34,384 bases of DNA from Planctomycetaceae bacterium (GCA_003233175.1 QIKY01000310.1:1-34384), one strand, 5' to 3'; counted from the first letter of the stretch, positions 15,286 to 24,920 are shown. The notes: a model not told the origin generated them from the sequence alone. Program-made: numbers and translations.

Positions 15286-17721
15286 TCAGTAATTCGCCTC
15301 TGCCGAATCCTTATTGGGGACTTCTCCAGTTTTTTTGCCCGCCTTTTTCTGGACGAGGGCCTCTTGTTGCTCAAACCACGAACGCCAGGCGTCGGCGTGG
15401 TCGGCGTCGGTGGGAAAGTCTTTTTCGGGGCGGGGCGCTGGGTCGCCGACAATTTGCCTGAGCGACGCCAAGGCCGCGCGGCGGATAGGAGGCGTGGCGT
15501 CGAGGAGTTGGATCAGGGTGGGAAGAAAATCGGCATCGCCGATTTCACCCATCGCGACAACCGCATCGCGTTGTGCGCTGCGTTGGGCGTCGTGTGCGAT
15601 GCGTTCCAGAGCCGCGTTTCCGGCCGCGAACCGCGCCTCAGACAACGCGACCGCCGCCGCCAGCCGCGTACCCGTGTGGCGAGAACGGAGCAACTGCCGC
15701 AGTTGCTTTGCATCGCCCACTTCGCCATTCCGGGCCAACGCCCGCGCGGCCGCCGTTACGACATCGGGATTTTCGTCGCGCAGCAACGAAGCCAGCGCCT
15801 GCTCGCGTTTCTCATCGGGGCTGGCGGCCAAGAATTCCGCCGCCGCCCGTCGCACCTGAGACGCCGGATGCGACATCGCCGCGTAACCCGCCGTAATGCT
15901 TGCGCGATCGGCGCCGCCGGCCAGCAACGGCAGCAGTTTGAGCCATACCGAGACGTCTTGCTCTTGCGTTAAGAGTTCCGCCGTTCGTTGATTGGCAAGC
16001 GATGGCCAACCGCCGCTACGAGCCAACTCGGTTATTCGTAGCGCGGCGGTGCGTCGGACGCTTACCTTTTCGTCGTCCAGTTGTTCGATGGCGGCAAACA
16101 GAGGCGATGCCTCCGCCAACACTTCTTGATAAAAATCGACCGGCAACGTCGGCCGGCGGGTCGCACCGAGAGCTTCCAACTGAGGAGCCAACGTTTCGCC
16201 CAGGCTGACCAGAGCCCGACGCGCCGCCGTTTGTTCAGACAGCAACCCGGCCGAAGCGTACTTCCTCAGCAATTGTTCCAGGTCGTCGAGCGATGCGGCG
16301 TCGAAGGTCGACGCCGGCGGTGTGATGCTTCGCGGCGCTTCGGCGGCGGGCAGCGGCGCGATAACGCCAAATCGGCGGACCCACTTTTTTCGCAGAGCGT
16401 CCGGCGATGAAGCGGCCGCGCGCTCCTTCTCGCTATCAATCGACAACTGCTCGGAAACGGCCGCCAACGCGGCTTGTTGGACGCGCAGACTGGCGTCGTT
16501 TTCTAGCAAGGAAAACAGTCCAGGGGCCGACTCTTGAGGACGCCACGTTCGCAACGACGCCACCAGGGCCAAGCGAACTTCGGGGCTGGAGTCGTCCAGG
16601 AGCGAACGCACGACTTGGCCCCGTTGCGCGCCGGGCGGCCAATGCTCCAAGGTTTGGGCGAGCGTTCGCCGAACCCGCCACGATGTATCGTCCTGCAGCA
16701 ATGAGCAAGCTTCCCAATCCGACATTTCCGCCAACGCCGTCAACGCCATGGAGCGAACATTCTCGCCGCGATGCTGCAAGAACTGTTTGAGTCTGCTGCG
16801 TGCCTGGGCGTCGCCGATTCGGCCCAAGGCCGCTATCGCCTCGCGACGGACCGTGAAATCGGACGAAAGCGAGAGGCGATCCACCACGGCCCGCGTTTCG
16901 GTCGACGCCCCTTGGCGGAGCGCTCGCAGCGCCGCCAGCCGCACCAGCGGTTGCCGGCCGTTCAACAGTTGGGCGACGTGCTCGGGCGGAGGCAATTCCC
17001 AGAGCGCGTACGCCGCCAACGCGGCGGTTACCACTTCATTGTCGGCGGCGGTAAGAGCGTCGGCGAATGCCGAGTGTTGATCGGGCGGCATTTGCCTGGC
17101 CATTGCGCGTAGCCATTCCGCACGGAGAGAGCTCGCCAATTGGGGTTGCCATTGCTGGAGTTGCGCCGCAACTGCCGCCGTTTTGAGCGATGCGTACGTT
17201 TCCAAGGCCGCCGACCGCACGCCATCGGGCAACTGGTCGTTTTCGACGATTTCCGGCAACCGCCCCATGCCCTCCGCTGGCGCTAATCTTGCCCGGGCAA
17301 TCTGGGCCGTGGCCGCGGTGAGCGGAGAACGTGAGCGAGCGAGTTTCAAGAGCGCTGCTTGGGGAGCGTCGTTGTTGGCGAGAAATTCCTCCAGCCCGTC
17401 GTGCCGCCAGCGATAGCTGCTGTTGGAGAAAGACGCGGCGGCCGGCAAACGCCAGCCCACGTTTTCAATTTCGAACGTCCGCTCGGGCGACGCAGAAGCG
17501 GCGTCCTCCGCTAGGTTGATCGCTACGGGTTGTTCGCCAGATTCGGCGGCGGGAGAGTTCGCCGGCTCACCGGCGCGCTCATTGAACCGCTGAGTAAGAG
17601 AGGGTGGCGTGAAGGCGCCGCAACCGGGGGCGACCCAGAGCATGGCGCAACAGAACAGCCGCAACAGCGCTGCGGCCCGCCTACTCTTGGCGAACGCCTT
17701 GTTGGCAAGTCCTTTTGCCAT
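15286..17721 (-). CDS. HEAT-repeat lipoprotein
   Basis: An 811-residue exported protein built mostly of HEAT-type helical repeats. The N-terminus has a basic start, a hydrophobic stretch LLRLFCCAMLWVAPGC and a possible lipidated Cys34, although the lipobox (APGC) is imperfect. From about residue 90 to the end, repeats of the form RRAAALALGRIGD / VRRTLAQTLEHWPPG / LRVQQAALAAVSEQL recur, for example VRREAIAALGRIGDAQARSRLKQFL. Such alpha-solenoids usually bind other proteins; no catalytic motif is visible. The ATG at 17721 is preferred over a TTG at 17730. The next gene upstream (-) is another exported protein 102 bp away, so the two may be co-transcribed. Confidence 0.85.
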   Translation of the reverse strand: MAKGLANKAFAKSRRAAALLRLFCCAMLWVAPGCGAFTPPSLTQRFNERAGEPANSPAAESGEQPVAINLAEDAASASPERTFEIENVGWRLPAAASFSNSSYRWRHDGLEEFLANNDAPQAALLKLARSRSPLTAATAQIARARLAPAEGMGRLPEIVENDQLPDGVRSAALETYASLKTAAVAAQLQQWQPQLASSLRAEWLRAMARQMPPDQHSAFADALTAADNEVVTAALAAYALWELPPPEHVAQLLNGRQPLVRLAALRALRQGASTETRAVVDRLSLSSDFTVRREAIAALGRIGDAQARSRLKQFLQHRGENVRSMALTALAEMSDWEACSLLQDDTSWRVRRTLAQTLEHWPPGAQRGQVVRSLLDDSSPEVRLALVASLRTWRPQESAPGLFSLLENDASLRVQQAALAAVSEQLSIDSEKERAAASSPDALRKKWVRRFGVIAPLPAAEAPRSITPPASTFDAASLDDLEQLLRKYASAGLLSEQTAARRALVSLGETLAPQLEALGATRRPTLPVDFYQEVLAEASPLFAAIEQLDDEKVSVRRTAALRITELARSGGWPSLANQRTAELLTQEQDVSVWLKLLPLLAGGADRASITAGYAAMSHPASQVRRAAAEFLAASPDEKREQALASLLRDENPDVVTAAARALARNGEVGDAKQLRQLLRSRHTGTRLAAAVALSEARFAAGNAALERIAHDAQRSAQRDAVVAMGEIGDADFLPTLIQLLDATPPIRRAALASLRQIVGDPAPRPEKDFPTDADHADAWRSWFEQQEALVQKKAGKKTGEVPNKDSAEANY

Positions 17722-17823
17722 GCGATTCAAATTCTAATTCAGTAGAGAAATAGGGCTGTTCGAGAAATAAGTGCGTGCAATCGTTTTTAGCCGGCCTCTA
17801 TAAAGGACGCGTCAACGCCACGG

Positions 17824-19545
17824 TTAGCCCGCTGCTGGAGCGCTGGCGGCGGGCGTATCGGGTGCGTCGGGTTGATCGGGCGCATCGGGTTGATCGCCGG
17901 ACGCGGGAATCGCGGGCGGCGGCGGAGCAATGCGCGTGGCAATTTCGACCGGCTGCAAATTTTCTTCCAACGACTTCAGAAAGGCGTCTCGTTCTTCAAC
18001 CTTCTGGTCGGTGATGGTGAACAATTTCCGGATCGCGGCAGCAACTTTTTTGACTTCCGCTTTCTGTTTCTTTGTGGCGCGTGCATAAACGCCGCCCGGC
18101 CGGAGGGTGACTCCTGGCCGAGGTTTGACAAGAGAATCGGGCCCCATCAACGCTTTCATCACACAGGTGAATTGGTATTTGAGTCGTCGACGGGAGGCCG
18201 TGATGTGAAAATCTTCCTTGACCTCTTCTTCGTCTTCGTCGGCGTCAACGCTTCCGCCCAGCATAGCGCCATAATCCATGCCTTCATCTCCTCCGCCGCC
18301 AAGCGCTCCCATGCCCATCGCCATGCCCGCCATGCCGCCAGCCATTTGACTTTGCGCGCCGCCGCCGGTCGCCTTTCTTTTTTCTCGTTCCTCCTGGCGT
18401 TTGATCTGTTGCTCCCAGTGCGACAGTTCATTGCGACACGCGATGGCGGCAATCTGGCCAATTTGCTTTGCGGCTTTGGCGGCGTCGTAGCCTTCGGCTG
18501 CGGTGAATTTCAAACGACCGATCGCCAAGGCCGCCGTGCAACGAAGCGAAATAGGCGCCTTGGCGTCAGCGACGATCCGATCGAGCATTTGCGCGGTTTC
18601 ACCAGCAGAGTTGACCATGCCCAGCGCGCCGATAACGTCGATCGCGCGGCGGCGCATCCAGTTGTGGCCTTCGGGACTGCGGCCCGGCGGCGGTGTGGCG
18701 GCGGCAGCCAGCCCTTGCATTTCGGTTAATAGGTCGCGTGTGCGATCTCGGGAAAGACGCCCCTGGCCGCTCATCGCCAAAGCGGCGTCGAGCAGAGCGT
18801 GACGGTGAATGCCCACCAAGCAAGCCACGCGCACTTCATCGATTTGTTGCGGGTTGCGGAACTCTTTCAGCATGGTGTCGAGCGCCGGCAAATAAGGTTT
18901 CGGAGGCTGACGCTTGGAGCCGATGCCAGAACCCTCTTGCTCATTCAATAACCCGATGATCAACATGGCGTTGTAACGCGATGCCGGGCTAAACAAGAGC
19001 CGCCTGCTTTGCGCCACGGAGGTCATGTACCGCAATGTCAGGCCGACAATATAGGCGTGAACATCGGGCCGAGCCCGCACAATGCTATCTCGGAAGAATT
19101 TGCGACGCATGGCCGCGTATTGCCCGGCAAGACTGGGGTCGGTCATGCGCGCGAATATGTATTTGTTGAAGTAGGCGTCAAACTTCCGTTTGTTTGTGGG
19201 ATCGCTCAGCGGCAACGCGCCTTTGGTCATTTTATCCACGTCGCGAGCGGTTTCCCGGATGCTCTTCTGAACGGCTCGATTTTGTTTGGCGTCGACCTTC
19301 GGCACCCACGCCGACAAAATCTTAATCGAATCGTATTTACCGCTGCGATCGTTTCTCGTGGGCGCTGCGGGCTTAACCGCCGCCGCGGGTTTGGGCGCTG
19401 GGGCTGCGGGTTTGGGCGCGGCAGCCGGGGGCTTAACGGCCGCCGGCGCCGGCGTGGGTGGCAATTCCTGGGCGAAGACGAAATTCGGCCCGGCCACTAT
19501 CGATAGAGCGACCAACAATCGCGGCAAAAAACGTTTGACGAACAT
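17824..19545 (-). CDS. Exported hypothetical protein with low-complexity linkers
   Basis: A 573-residue protein I do not recognise. A signal peptide (MFVKRFLPRLLVALSIVAG...VFAQ, cleavage near residue 25) is followed by a Pro/Ala/Lys-rich linker (about 27-62) of the cell-wall-spanning kind. A helical globular region (70-370) contains HEAT-like pairs (EVRVACLVGIHRHALLDAAL; RCTAALAIGRLKF). A Gly/Met-rich stretch (about 392-430) and an acidic DEDEEE run follow, then a basic domain and a Pro/Asp-rich tail with DQPDAPDQPDAPD repeats. GGAG six bases before the ATG at 19545 sets the start; the frame is open to 19644. It lies upstream of the HEAT lipoprotein and may act with it in the periplasm. Confidence 0.75.
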   Translation of the reverse strand: MFVKRFLPRLLVALSIVAGPNFVFAQELPPTPAPAAVKPPAAAPKPAAPAPKPAAAVKPAAPTRNDRSGKYDSIKILSAWVPKVDAKQNRAVQKSIRETARDVDKMTKGALPLSDPTNKRKFDAYFNKYIFARMTDPSLAGQYAAMRRKFFRDSIVRARPDVHAYIVGLTLRYMTSVAQSRRLLFSPASRYNAMLIIGLLNEQEGSGIGSKRQPPKPYLPALDTMLKEFRNPQQIDEVRVACLVGIHRHALLDAALAMSGQGRLSRDRTRDLLTEMQGLAAAATPPPGRSPEGHNWMRRRAIDVIGALGMVNSAGETAQMLDRIVADAKAPISLRCTAALAIGRLKFTAAEGYDAAKAAKQIGQIAAIACRNELSHWEQQIKRQEEREKRKATGGGAQSQMAGGMAGMAMGMGALGGGGDEGMDYGAMLGGSVDADEDEEEVKEDFHITASRRRLKYQFTCVMKALMGPDSLVKPRPGVTLRPGGVYARATKKQKAEVKKVAAAIRKLFTITDQKVEERDAFLKSLEENLQPVEIATRIAPPPPAIPASGDQPDAPDQPDAPDTPAASAPAAG

Positions 19546-19885
19546 GATTGGCTCCGTAGACATGATCGACCTCGTACGGCCTTGCTCGCAAAAGACATAA
19601 AACGCAGGGCCGGAAGAACAATCGAATAAGACGTGCGCGGCCAAGGCTCACCCAAAGCTGGCCCCAATAGAGCCAAGATGGGAAAACACCTTCACCACTC
19701 TCTTCAGAGTACTATTCCCGCACCCATTTTGTCAATCTAAATTGCTTGCAAATGAGTGGTTGCGCGGAATAGCCTCGTTATTTTTTGACTAATCAAAACT
19801 AATATTTTGGTCGACAATAAAATCAGTAGGTCAAAGCGATTCCGTTCGCTGCCGCCCCCACTACTTCTTCCCTTGCCAGAAACGC
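19546..19885. other. Divergent intergenic region
   Basis: This 340-bp gap lies between the divergent genes ending at 19545 (-) and starting at 19886 (+), so it should hold promoters for both. The middle (about 19730-19830) is clearly more AT-rich than its surroundings, and TTGACT occurs near 19786. I see no convincing -10 partner, no repeat and no gene. Confidence 0.5.
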
Positions 19886-20875
19886 ATGCCAAGCCAAAAA
19901 ACCCAATACTCGAAACGCATGGCGAGACATAAGTTGTGTGCGTGTATTGCCTTACTGGTTTTTTTAGCGATCTCTTCCCAGATCGTGGCGGCCGCAGACG
20001 ATGACCTATTCGGTGGCGCCCCTTCGGCCAGCGAGACGAATCCCGCCGGTTTTGGCCAGCCCGATGAGCGGCGACATGGGCGGCGGCAGTTTCCCGGCAC
20101 GCTCTTCCAGTGGACCGACCGAGTCGAGCCCCACGGAGGGCCCGACCTCAGCGAACCGTTGGTCACCGACCGCCCCGACTTCACCGAAGCCAGCAGCACT
20201 GTGGGGCGGGGCGTCGCACAGCTGGAATTTGGCTACACCTATACATTAAACAACGATGGCGGCGTGCGCGATGAAGCTCATTCCATCGGCGAGCCGCTCT
20301 TGCGGTATGGAATCATCGCCGATTGGCTGGAGTTGAGGATCGGCGTTTTTCCGATCCTCTCAAGTTCGAAGTCAGCGGCCGGACGAAGCAGAAATTCCGG
20401 CGTGGAAGATTTGTATCTGGGTCTGAAGCTGGGGCTCACTCCCCAAGAGGGCGTGTTGCCCGAAATGGCCCTGATCCCCCAAATGACCGTGCCGAGCGGA
20501 ACCGACGGGCTCAGCGCCGACGCCGTTTCCCCGGGACTCAATTGGATCTACGCCTGGGAAATCAATGATTTCCTCTTCACGGCGGGAAGCTCACAATTCA
20601 ACGCCGTGCTCGCCAGCGCGACGAACCACCATAGCGAATTCGCACAATCCTGGACGGCCGCCTACACACTGACCGAAAAACTGGGCGCCTACACCGAATG
20701 GTATGGCCTGTTTCCCATCAACGCCGCCAGCGTAAAGCCCCAGCATTATTTCAACGGCGGTTTCACGTACTTGCTCACCAACGACATGCAGTTCGACATT
20801 CGAGCCGGGATGGGTTTGAACAACGCGGCGGACGATTTTTTTGTCGGCACGGGGCTCTCGGTTCGGTTGCCATGA
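19886..20875 (+). CDS. Outer-membrane beta-barrel protein (phenol MetA-type transporter family)
   Basis: A 329-residue exported protein with a signal peptide (hydrophobic CACIALLVFLAISSQIVAAA, cleavage near residue 36). After a short variable segment comes the marker LVTDRPDFTEAS near residue 92, then alternating amphipathic strands (VAQLEFGYTYTLN, LLRYGIIADWLELRIGVFP, VEDLYLGLKLGLTP, MALIPQMTVPSGTD, NWIYAWEINDFLFTAGSS, YFNGGFTYLLTNDMQFDIRAGMGLN) ending in a barrel strand VGTGLSVRLP. This matches the family annotated as a putative MetA-pathway phenol degradation or alpha-amylase-like outer-membrane transporter; the substrate is unknown. ATG 19886 or 19919 could be the start; neither has a clear ribosome-binding site. 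Confidence 0.82.
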   Translation: MPSQKTQYSKRMARHKLCACIALLVFLAISSQIVAAADDDLFGGAPSASETNPAGFGQPDERRHGRRQFPGTLFQWTDRVEPHGGPDLSEPLVTDRPDFTEASSTVGRGVAQLEFGYTYTLNNDGGVRDEAHSIGEPLLRYGIIADWLELRIGVFPILSSSKSAAGRSRNSGVEDLYLGLKLGLTPQEGVLPEMALIPQMTVPSGTDGLSADAVSPGLNWIYAWEINDFLFTAGSSQFNAVLASATNHHSEFAQSWTAAYTLTEKLGAYTEWYGLFPINAASVKPQHYFNGGFTYLLTNDMQFDIRAGMGLNNAADDFFVGTGLSVRLP

Positions 20876-21099
20876 GGCAGCGAGAGAGGGCGGGAGCAAT
20901 TGTGTCGCGCAGGCACATAGCCGGGCAAACGGGGAAAGACAGGAGCGAACTGCTCGCACGGGAAACTGGCCTTGGCGAATCGTGGCTTGCCCCAGATAAT
21001 ACTCCGAAATCGACTGCAAGGGGAAAGGATTCCTGCGTTCAAATCCGTTTGTGCGGAATGGATGAGAACGCCCTGTTTTTTCAAGGATGAACAACTGTC

Positions 21100-22614
21100 A
21101 TGGCTGCGCCGCTGCGAGAGGTTTTGGAACAACTGGGCAGGCCCCGTGTTTTGGTCGTGGGCGATTTGATGCTCGACCGCTACACGCGGGGCGCCGTGGA
21201 ACGCGTCAGCCAGGAGGCGCCGGTGATCGTGTTGCGCGCCGGCGAGCAAGATATTCGCCTGGGCGGCGCGGCGAATGTGGTCCATATGTTACACGCCCTG
21301 GAGGCGGAGGTTGTTTGCGCGGGCGTGGTGGGTCGCGATGAAGCGGCCGGCCAATTGCTCGGCTTGTTGCAAGAACTAGGCGTTGATACCGATTTGGTCG
21401 TGGCCGATGCGGCGCGTCGCACAACGCTCAAGGAGCGTTTCGTCGGTTTGGCCGGCACCCGGCATCCTAGCCAAATGTTGCGCGTCGATTATGAATCGCG
21501 CGAGCCGCTTCCGACGGAGTTGGAGCAACAAATTCTCAACGGCTTGGCGGAGAAAATGGCCGGCTGCGACGCCGTGCTGATTTCCGATTACGCCAAGGGT
21601 GTTTGCACGCCACGGTTGACGTCAGCGGTAATCGAACTGGCTCGCGCGCGGAACATTCCCGTGTTGGTCGATCCTCGGGCCGATGGCGAGTACGAACATT
21701 ACCGGGGCGCCACGTTGGTGAAGGCGAACCGGTTGGAAACGGAGCGGGCTTCCGGCCGGCCGATTCAAGCAGGAAAAGACGCGCTGGCCGCCGGGGCTGA
21801 ACTCTGCCGCCGTTACGACTTTGCCGCCGCCGTCGTGACGCTCGATCGCGATGGCATGGCCTTGATCGAACTGACCGGACGCCAGGCGATTTTTCCCACC
21901 GCCGCCCGCGAAGTGTACGACATCACCGGCGCCGGCGATATGGTGCTGGCGGCCATGGGGCTGTGTTTGGCGGCGGGGCAATCGTTGGAAAACGCCGTGG
22001 CGTTGGGTAATGTGGCGGCCGGAATTGAGGTGGAGCGTTCGGGCGTGGCGGCCATCTCGCGAGATGAAATCAAGGCCGTTGTGTTGGCGCAATCGCAACT
22101 CGGCGGCGGGAAAATCGTCTCGCCGGCGGGCGCCGCGCAAGTGGCCGAAGCCAGCCGGCAACAGGGCCGCCGCGTGGTGTTTACCAACGGCTGTTTCGAC
22201 CTACTGCACGTGGGCCACGTGAGTTATCTGGCCGAAGCGGCGGCCAAGGGCGATTTTCTCATCGTGGCCGTCAACTCCGACGCCAGCGTGCAACGGCTGA
22301 AAGGGCCCACCCGGCCGATCATCGGCGAATACGAACGGGCGGCCATGCTGGCTTCGCTTCAGTGCGTGGGCGCGGTGGTCGTGTTTTCCGAAGACACGCC
22401 CCACGCCTTGCTGCATGCGATTCGTCCCGATGTGCTCGTCAAGGGCGGAACGTACACCACCGAACAAGTGGTGGGGCATGAGGTGGTGAAAGCCTACGGC
22501 GGAGAAGTGTGCGTGACGAACGTCGTCGATGGTTTTTCCACAACGCGTATTCTGGAGTCGTTAAGCCAGAACAAAAACGACGCGGAACATGCTCCCCTGC
22601 GGCGGGCCAGCTAA
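21100..22614 (+). CDS. hldE: Bifunctional heptose-7-phosphate kinase / heptose-1-phosphate adenylyltransferase
   Basis: A 504-residue cytoplasmic enzyme making ADP-heptose for the lipopolysaccharide core. The N-terminal ribokinase/PfkB domain (about 1-330) phosphorylates D-glycero-D-manno-heptose 7-phosphate: VVGDLMLDRYTRG near the start, RLGGAANV, and DITGAGD (274-280) with catalytic Asp280. The C-terminal nucleotidyltransferase domain (about 355-490) carries FTNGCFDLLHVGHV with the H-x-G-H motif at 370-373 and a VNSDASVQRLKGPTRP segment. Both domains are intact and in one frame, as in E. coli HldE. No other ADP-heptose gene (gmhA, gmhB, hldD) lies in the window. It ends 32 bp from a convergent gene. 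Confidence 0.96.
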   Translation: MAAPLREVLEQLGRPRVLVVGDLMLDRYTRGAVERVSQEAPVIVLRAGEQDIRLGGAANVVHMLHALEAEVVCAGVVGRDEAAGQLLGLLQELGVDTDLVVADAARRTTLKERFVGLAGTRHPSQMLRVDYESREPLPTELEQQILNGLAEKMAGCDAVLISDYAKGVCTPRLTSAVIELARARNIPVLVDPRADGEYEHYRGATLVKANRLETERASGRPIQAGKDALAAGAELCRRYDFAAAVVTLDRDGMALIELTGRQAIFPTAAREVYDITGAGDMVLAAMGLCLAAGQSLENAVALGNVAAGIEVERSGVAAISRDEIKAVVLAQSQLGGGKIVSPAGAAQVAEASRQQGRRVVFTNGCFDLLHVGHVSYLAEAAAKGDFLIVAVNSDASVQRLKGPTRPIIGEYERAAMLASLQCVGAVVVFSEDTPHALLHAIRPDVLVKGGTYTTEQVVGHEVVKAYGGEVCVTNVVDGFSTTRILESLSQNKNDAEHAPLRRAS

Positions 22615-22646
22615 CGCCCAGATTGGCTCTTGTAGTAGCCGTTGTG

Positions 22647-23132
22647 TCAGCACGGGCTGACCGCCGCGTTTGCGAAGTCGGTGGCTAGGCGTTGAACGAC
22701 GTCGCGCGTTAGGGCGGCGGGAATGACGCGTCGCGGCTGTCCTGGCGTTTTTTCATACCGACGCAAACTGATTTCATTCGGCTGCACCAGCAATTCGAAG
22801 TAGCGCCGCGTTTGGGCGTCGATCGCGGGCGGGTCGGACCGAATTTGAGCGACGTCGGCTGTTTTGTCGAATTCCATAAGCAGCAACGGCTCGGTCAGGT
22901 ATCGCACATCGGCGGCAAGTTGTTGGGCGGCGCCGGCCGTATCGCACGGCGTGACTGGTCGAAAGGAGATCGACCGCGCAGCGCATGCCAAACACTCCAC
23001 GCTCTCCATTTCGGCGAGCAAGGCGCCCGATTCGGTTTGAGCCGTCAGCCGCGCCGGCGAAGCGATTTTCTGTTCAGCCGACTGCTTTCGCAACTGCTCC
23101 CACATGGCCTCGATTTGTGTTAAGTAATTCAT
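22647..23132 (-). CDS. Unrecognised protein downstream of spoVR
   Basis: A 161-residue soluble protein starting MNYLTQIEAMWEQLRKQ. I do not recognise it. The N-terminal half is helical; CLACAAR (a C-x2-C pair) and one further Cys follow in the middle, then a segment with RYLTEPLLLMEFDKTADVAQIRSDPP and an alpha/beta-looking C-terminus with YFELLVQPNEISLRRYEKTPGQPRRVIPAALTRD. No signal peptide or membrane helix is present. The frame is open to 23441 inside spoVR, but the ATG at 23132 lies outside it and gives a natural start. It follows spoVR by 52 bp on the same strand, making it the fourth gene of the prkA-yeaH-spoVR set. Confidence 0.75.
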   Translation of the reverse strand: MNYLTQIEAMWEQLRKQSAEQKIASPARLTAQTESGALLAEMESVECLACAARSISFRPVTPCDTAGAAQQLAADVRYLTEPLLLMEFDKTADVAQIRSDPPAIDAQTRRYFELLVQPNEISLRRYEKTPGQPRRVIPAALTRDVVQRLATDFANAAVSPC

Positions 23133-23184
23133 TTTCTTACCGCTCACTTTCTGGCGTAGGAGATAATAACCGCCGACATAATTT

Positions 23185-24756
23185 TTAATTCGTAATGACA
23201 ATACTTTCCGACGAGCCGCTTTCCGACGAGCCGCCGTTTTTTGCCGTGGACACTCGGTGTTCGCCGCCATCGAACGACAAAACGCATTGCTCGTCATCGA
23301 GCGTCGTTTCAATCGATACGGGACGCGTCCAGAGCTTGTAGATGTTTTCCAATGTGGCTTGTGCGTGGTCGATTTTGAGCTCCACGCCCTCGTAACGATG
23401 TTCCAAAAACAGTTCGTTGCGATTTTTGTAATTGGCGTCACGGACCGAGATTTGCGGCCGGCCCAAGTTGGTCAAATTGGCGAGTAACTGGCGTTTGACG
23501 TCCTTGAAATACCGGCTCTCGATTTCGTAGTAGCCGGAATCATCGTTGTAGCCGAACTGAAAGATCTTGTTCTGTCGGCAAAAATCATACGTGAGAAATT
23601 CGTCGATAAATGTTTGATCGTTGTGAATGCGGCGGACCTCGAAAATCTTTTCGCGGCCGAGCCCTGCTTCCGTATTCCAAGATTGCTTGGCGGCGAGGTT
23701 GTCGCATTGCTCGTATTCCTCGCCGAAGCAGCCTCGGTTCCAACGGTCTTCAATATGGCGAAAAAGCTCCAAACCGATCTTGTAAGGATTCAAACGTGTG
23801 GGCGATGTAGCGAGCGTGCCGGCGCAGTGGTCGGCGTAGTTGATCACATCGTTCGGTTCGAGGCCGTGGCGGGTCATGATGGTGGAGTGCCAGAAGGTGG
23901 CCCAGCCTTCGTTCATGATTTTGGTTTGGCCTTGGGGCGCGAAGTAATAAGCTTCGTCGCGAATGATGGAAAGCACGTCCTGCTGCCAGGGCTTCAGCGG
24001 CGCGTGCTGCAATAAAAAGAGCATGACATCGCGCATCGGCTCCGCCGGAAACGGCTTGGCTTCCTTCGCGGCTTCCTCGCGGCCGCGTTCGGCTTCCGCC
24101 AACTTCTCGGGCGGATTCACGTAGGGGTCCATGTACGATTTGGCGCGAAAGCGGCCAACCGCGGTTGGTTGGTCGTCGGGGTTCTCGGTATTTCCGGGGA
24201 AGTCGTATTTTTCTTCCGTATCGAACCGCTGGATGAACGGCGAATGGATGTCGATCAGGTCTTCGATACTCAAGCAGGTGTCGACAAACTCTTCCACGAC
24301 ATCCACCCCGAAGCGGTCCATGTAGCGGCGAATGCGATTTCCGTGGTTCGCCATTTCGTCGAGCATGTTGCGGTTCGTTTGGCTGAACCAGTTATTGTTC
24401 TTGAAGAAGTCGGAATGGCCCAACACATGCGCGATGACGAGTTTGTGGTCGGTCAGGGCGTTGCTGCTCAGTAAATACGCATAACACGGGTTGGTGTTGA
24501 TGACCATCTCGTAGATTTTTTGCAGTCCGTAGGCGTAGCCACGGGAAAGTTTGGCGTACTCCATGCCGAACCGCCAATGAGGATAACGTGTGGGGAATCC
24601 GCCATAGGCGGCGATGGCGTTGAGTTGCTCGATATCGATGACTTCAAAAATGGTGGGGAAAAAGTCGAGCCCGTATTCGCGAGCGTGTTTCTCCATTTGA
24701 AGTTGCACCTCGACCAACTCCGGCGGCAAATCGCGAAAGGGTTGTAGGCGGGGCAT
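23185..24756 (-). CDS. SpoVR family protein (YcgB-like)
   Basis: A 523-residue cytoplasmic protein of the SpoVR/YcgB family, needed for spore cortex formation in Bacillus and stress-related in non-sporulating bacteria; its biochemical activity is unknown. Conserved features seen are the IFEVIDIEQLNAIAAYGGFPTRYPHWRFGMEY region (residues 37-67), YEMVINTNPCYAYLL (82-96), the HVLGHSDFFKNNNWF motif (110-124) and NEGWATFWH later on. Length fits the family (E. coli YcgB is about 510). A short Ser/Glu-rich repeat (SSESGSSES) ends the protein. GAGG lies about ten bases before the ATG. It is the third gene of the prkA-yeaH-spoVR set. Confidence 0.95.
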   Translation of the reverse strand: MPRLQPFRDLPPELVEVQLQMEKHAREYGLDFFPTIFEVIDIEQLNAIAAYGGFPTRYPHWRFGMEYAKLSRGYAYGLQKIYEMVINTNPCYAYLLSSNALTDHKLVIAHVLGHSDFFKNNNWFSQTNRNMLDEMANHGNRIRRYMDRFGVDVVEEFVDTCLSIEDLIDIHSPFIQRFDTEEKYDFPGNTENPDDQPTAVGRFRAKSYMDPYVNPPEKLAEAERGREEAAKEAKPFPAEPMRDVMLFLLQHAPLKPWQQDVLSIIRDEAYYFAPQGQTKIMNEGWATFWHSTIMTRHGLEPNDVINYADHCAGTLATSPTRLNPYKIGLELFRHIEDRWNRGCFGEEYEQCDNLAAKQSWNTEAGLGREKIFEVRRIHNDQTFIDEFLTYDFCRQNKIFQFGYNDDSGYYEIESRYFKDVKRQLLANLTNLGRPQISVRDANYKNRNELFLEHRYEGVELKIDHAQATLENIYKLWTRPVSIETTLDDEQCVLSFDGGEHRVSTAKNGGSSESGSSESIVITN

Positions 24757-24810
24757 GATGGTTGTTCCTCAAGCAACTTTGGAGTTTTTTGAAAGTTCCT
24801 CAAAGTAATT

Positions 24811-24920
24811 TTTGCCACAGAGAGCACAGAGGACACCGAGAAGAGAAATACGGAACTTCATGGGCAGACGACAGCGTCTGATGTATCACCCTCTGAGTGC
24901 TCTGTGCTCTCTGTGGCAAA
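24811..24920 (+). repeat. 110-bp palindromic repeat, copy A
   Basis: The ends form perfect 21-bp inverted repeats, 24811-24831 against 24900-24920 (outer sequence TTTGCCACAGAGAGCAC). An inner palindrome CAGACG/CGTCTG lies at 24865-24880. Aligned without gaps to the reverse complement of 26132-26241 it matches at 94 of 110 positions. It fills most of the 206-bp gap between yeaH and spoVR. The CACAGAG-type ends resemble repeats found scattered through many environmental bacterial genomes. Confidence 0.95.
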
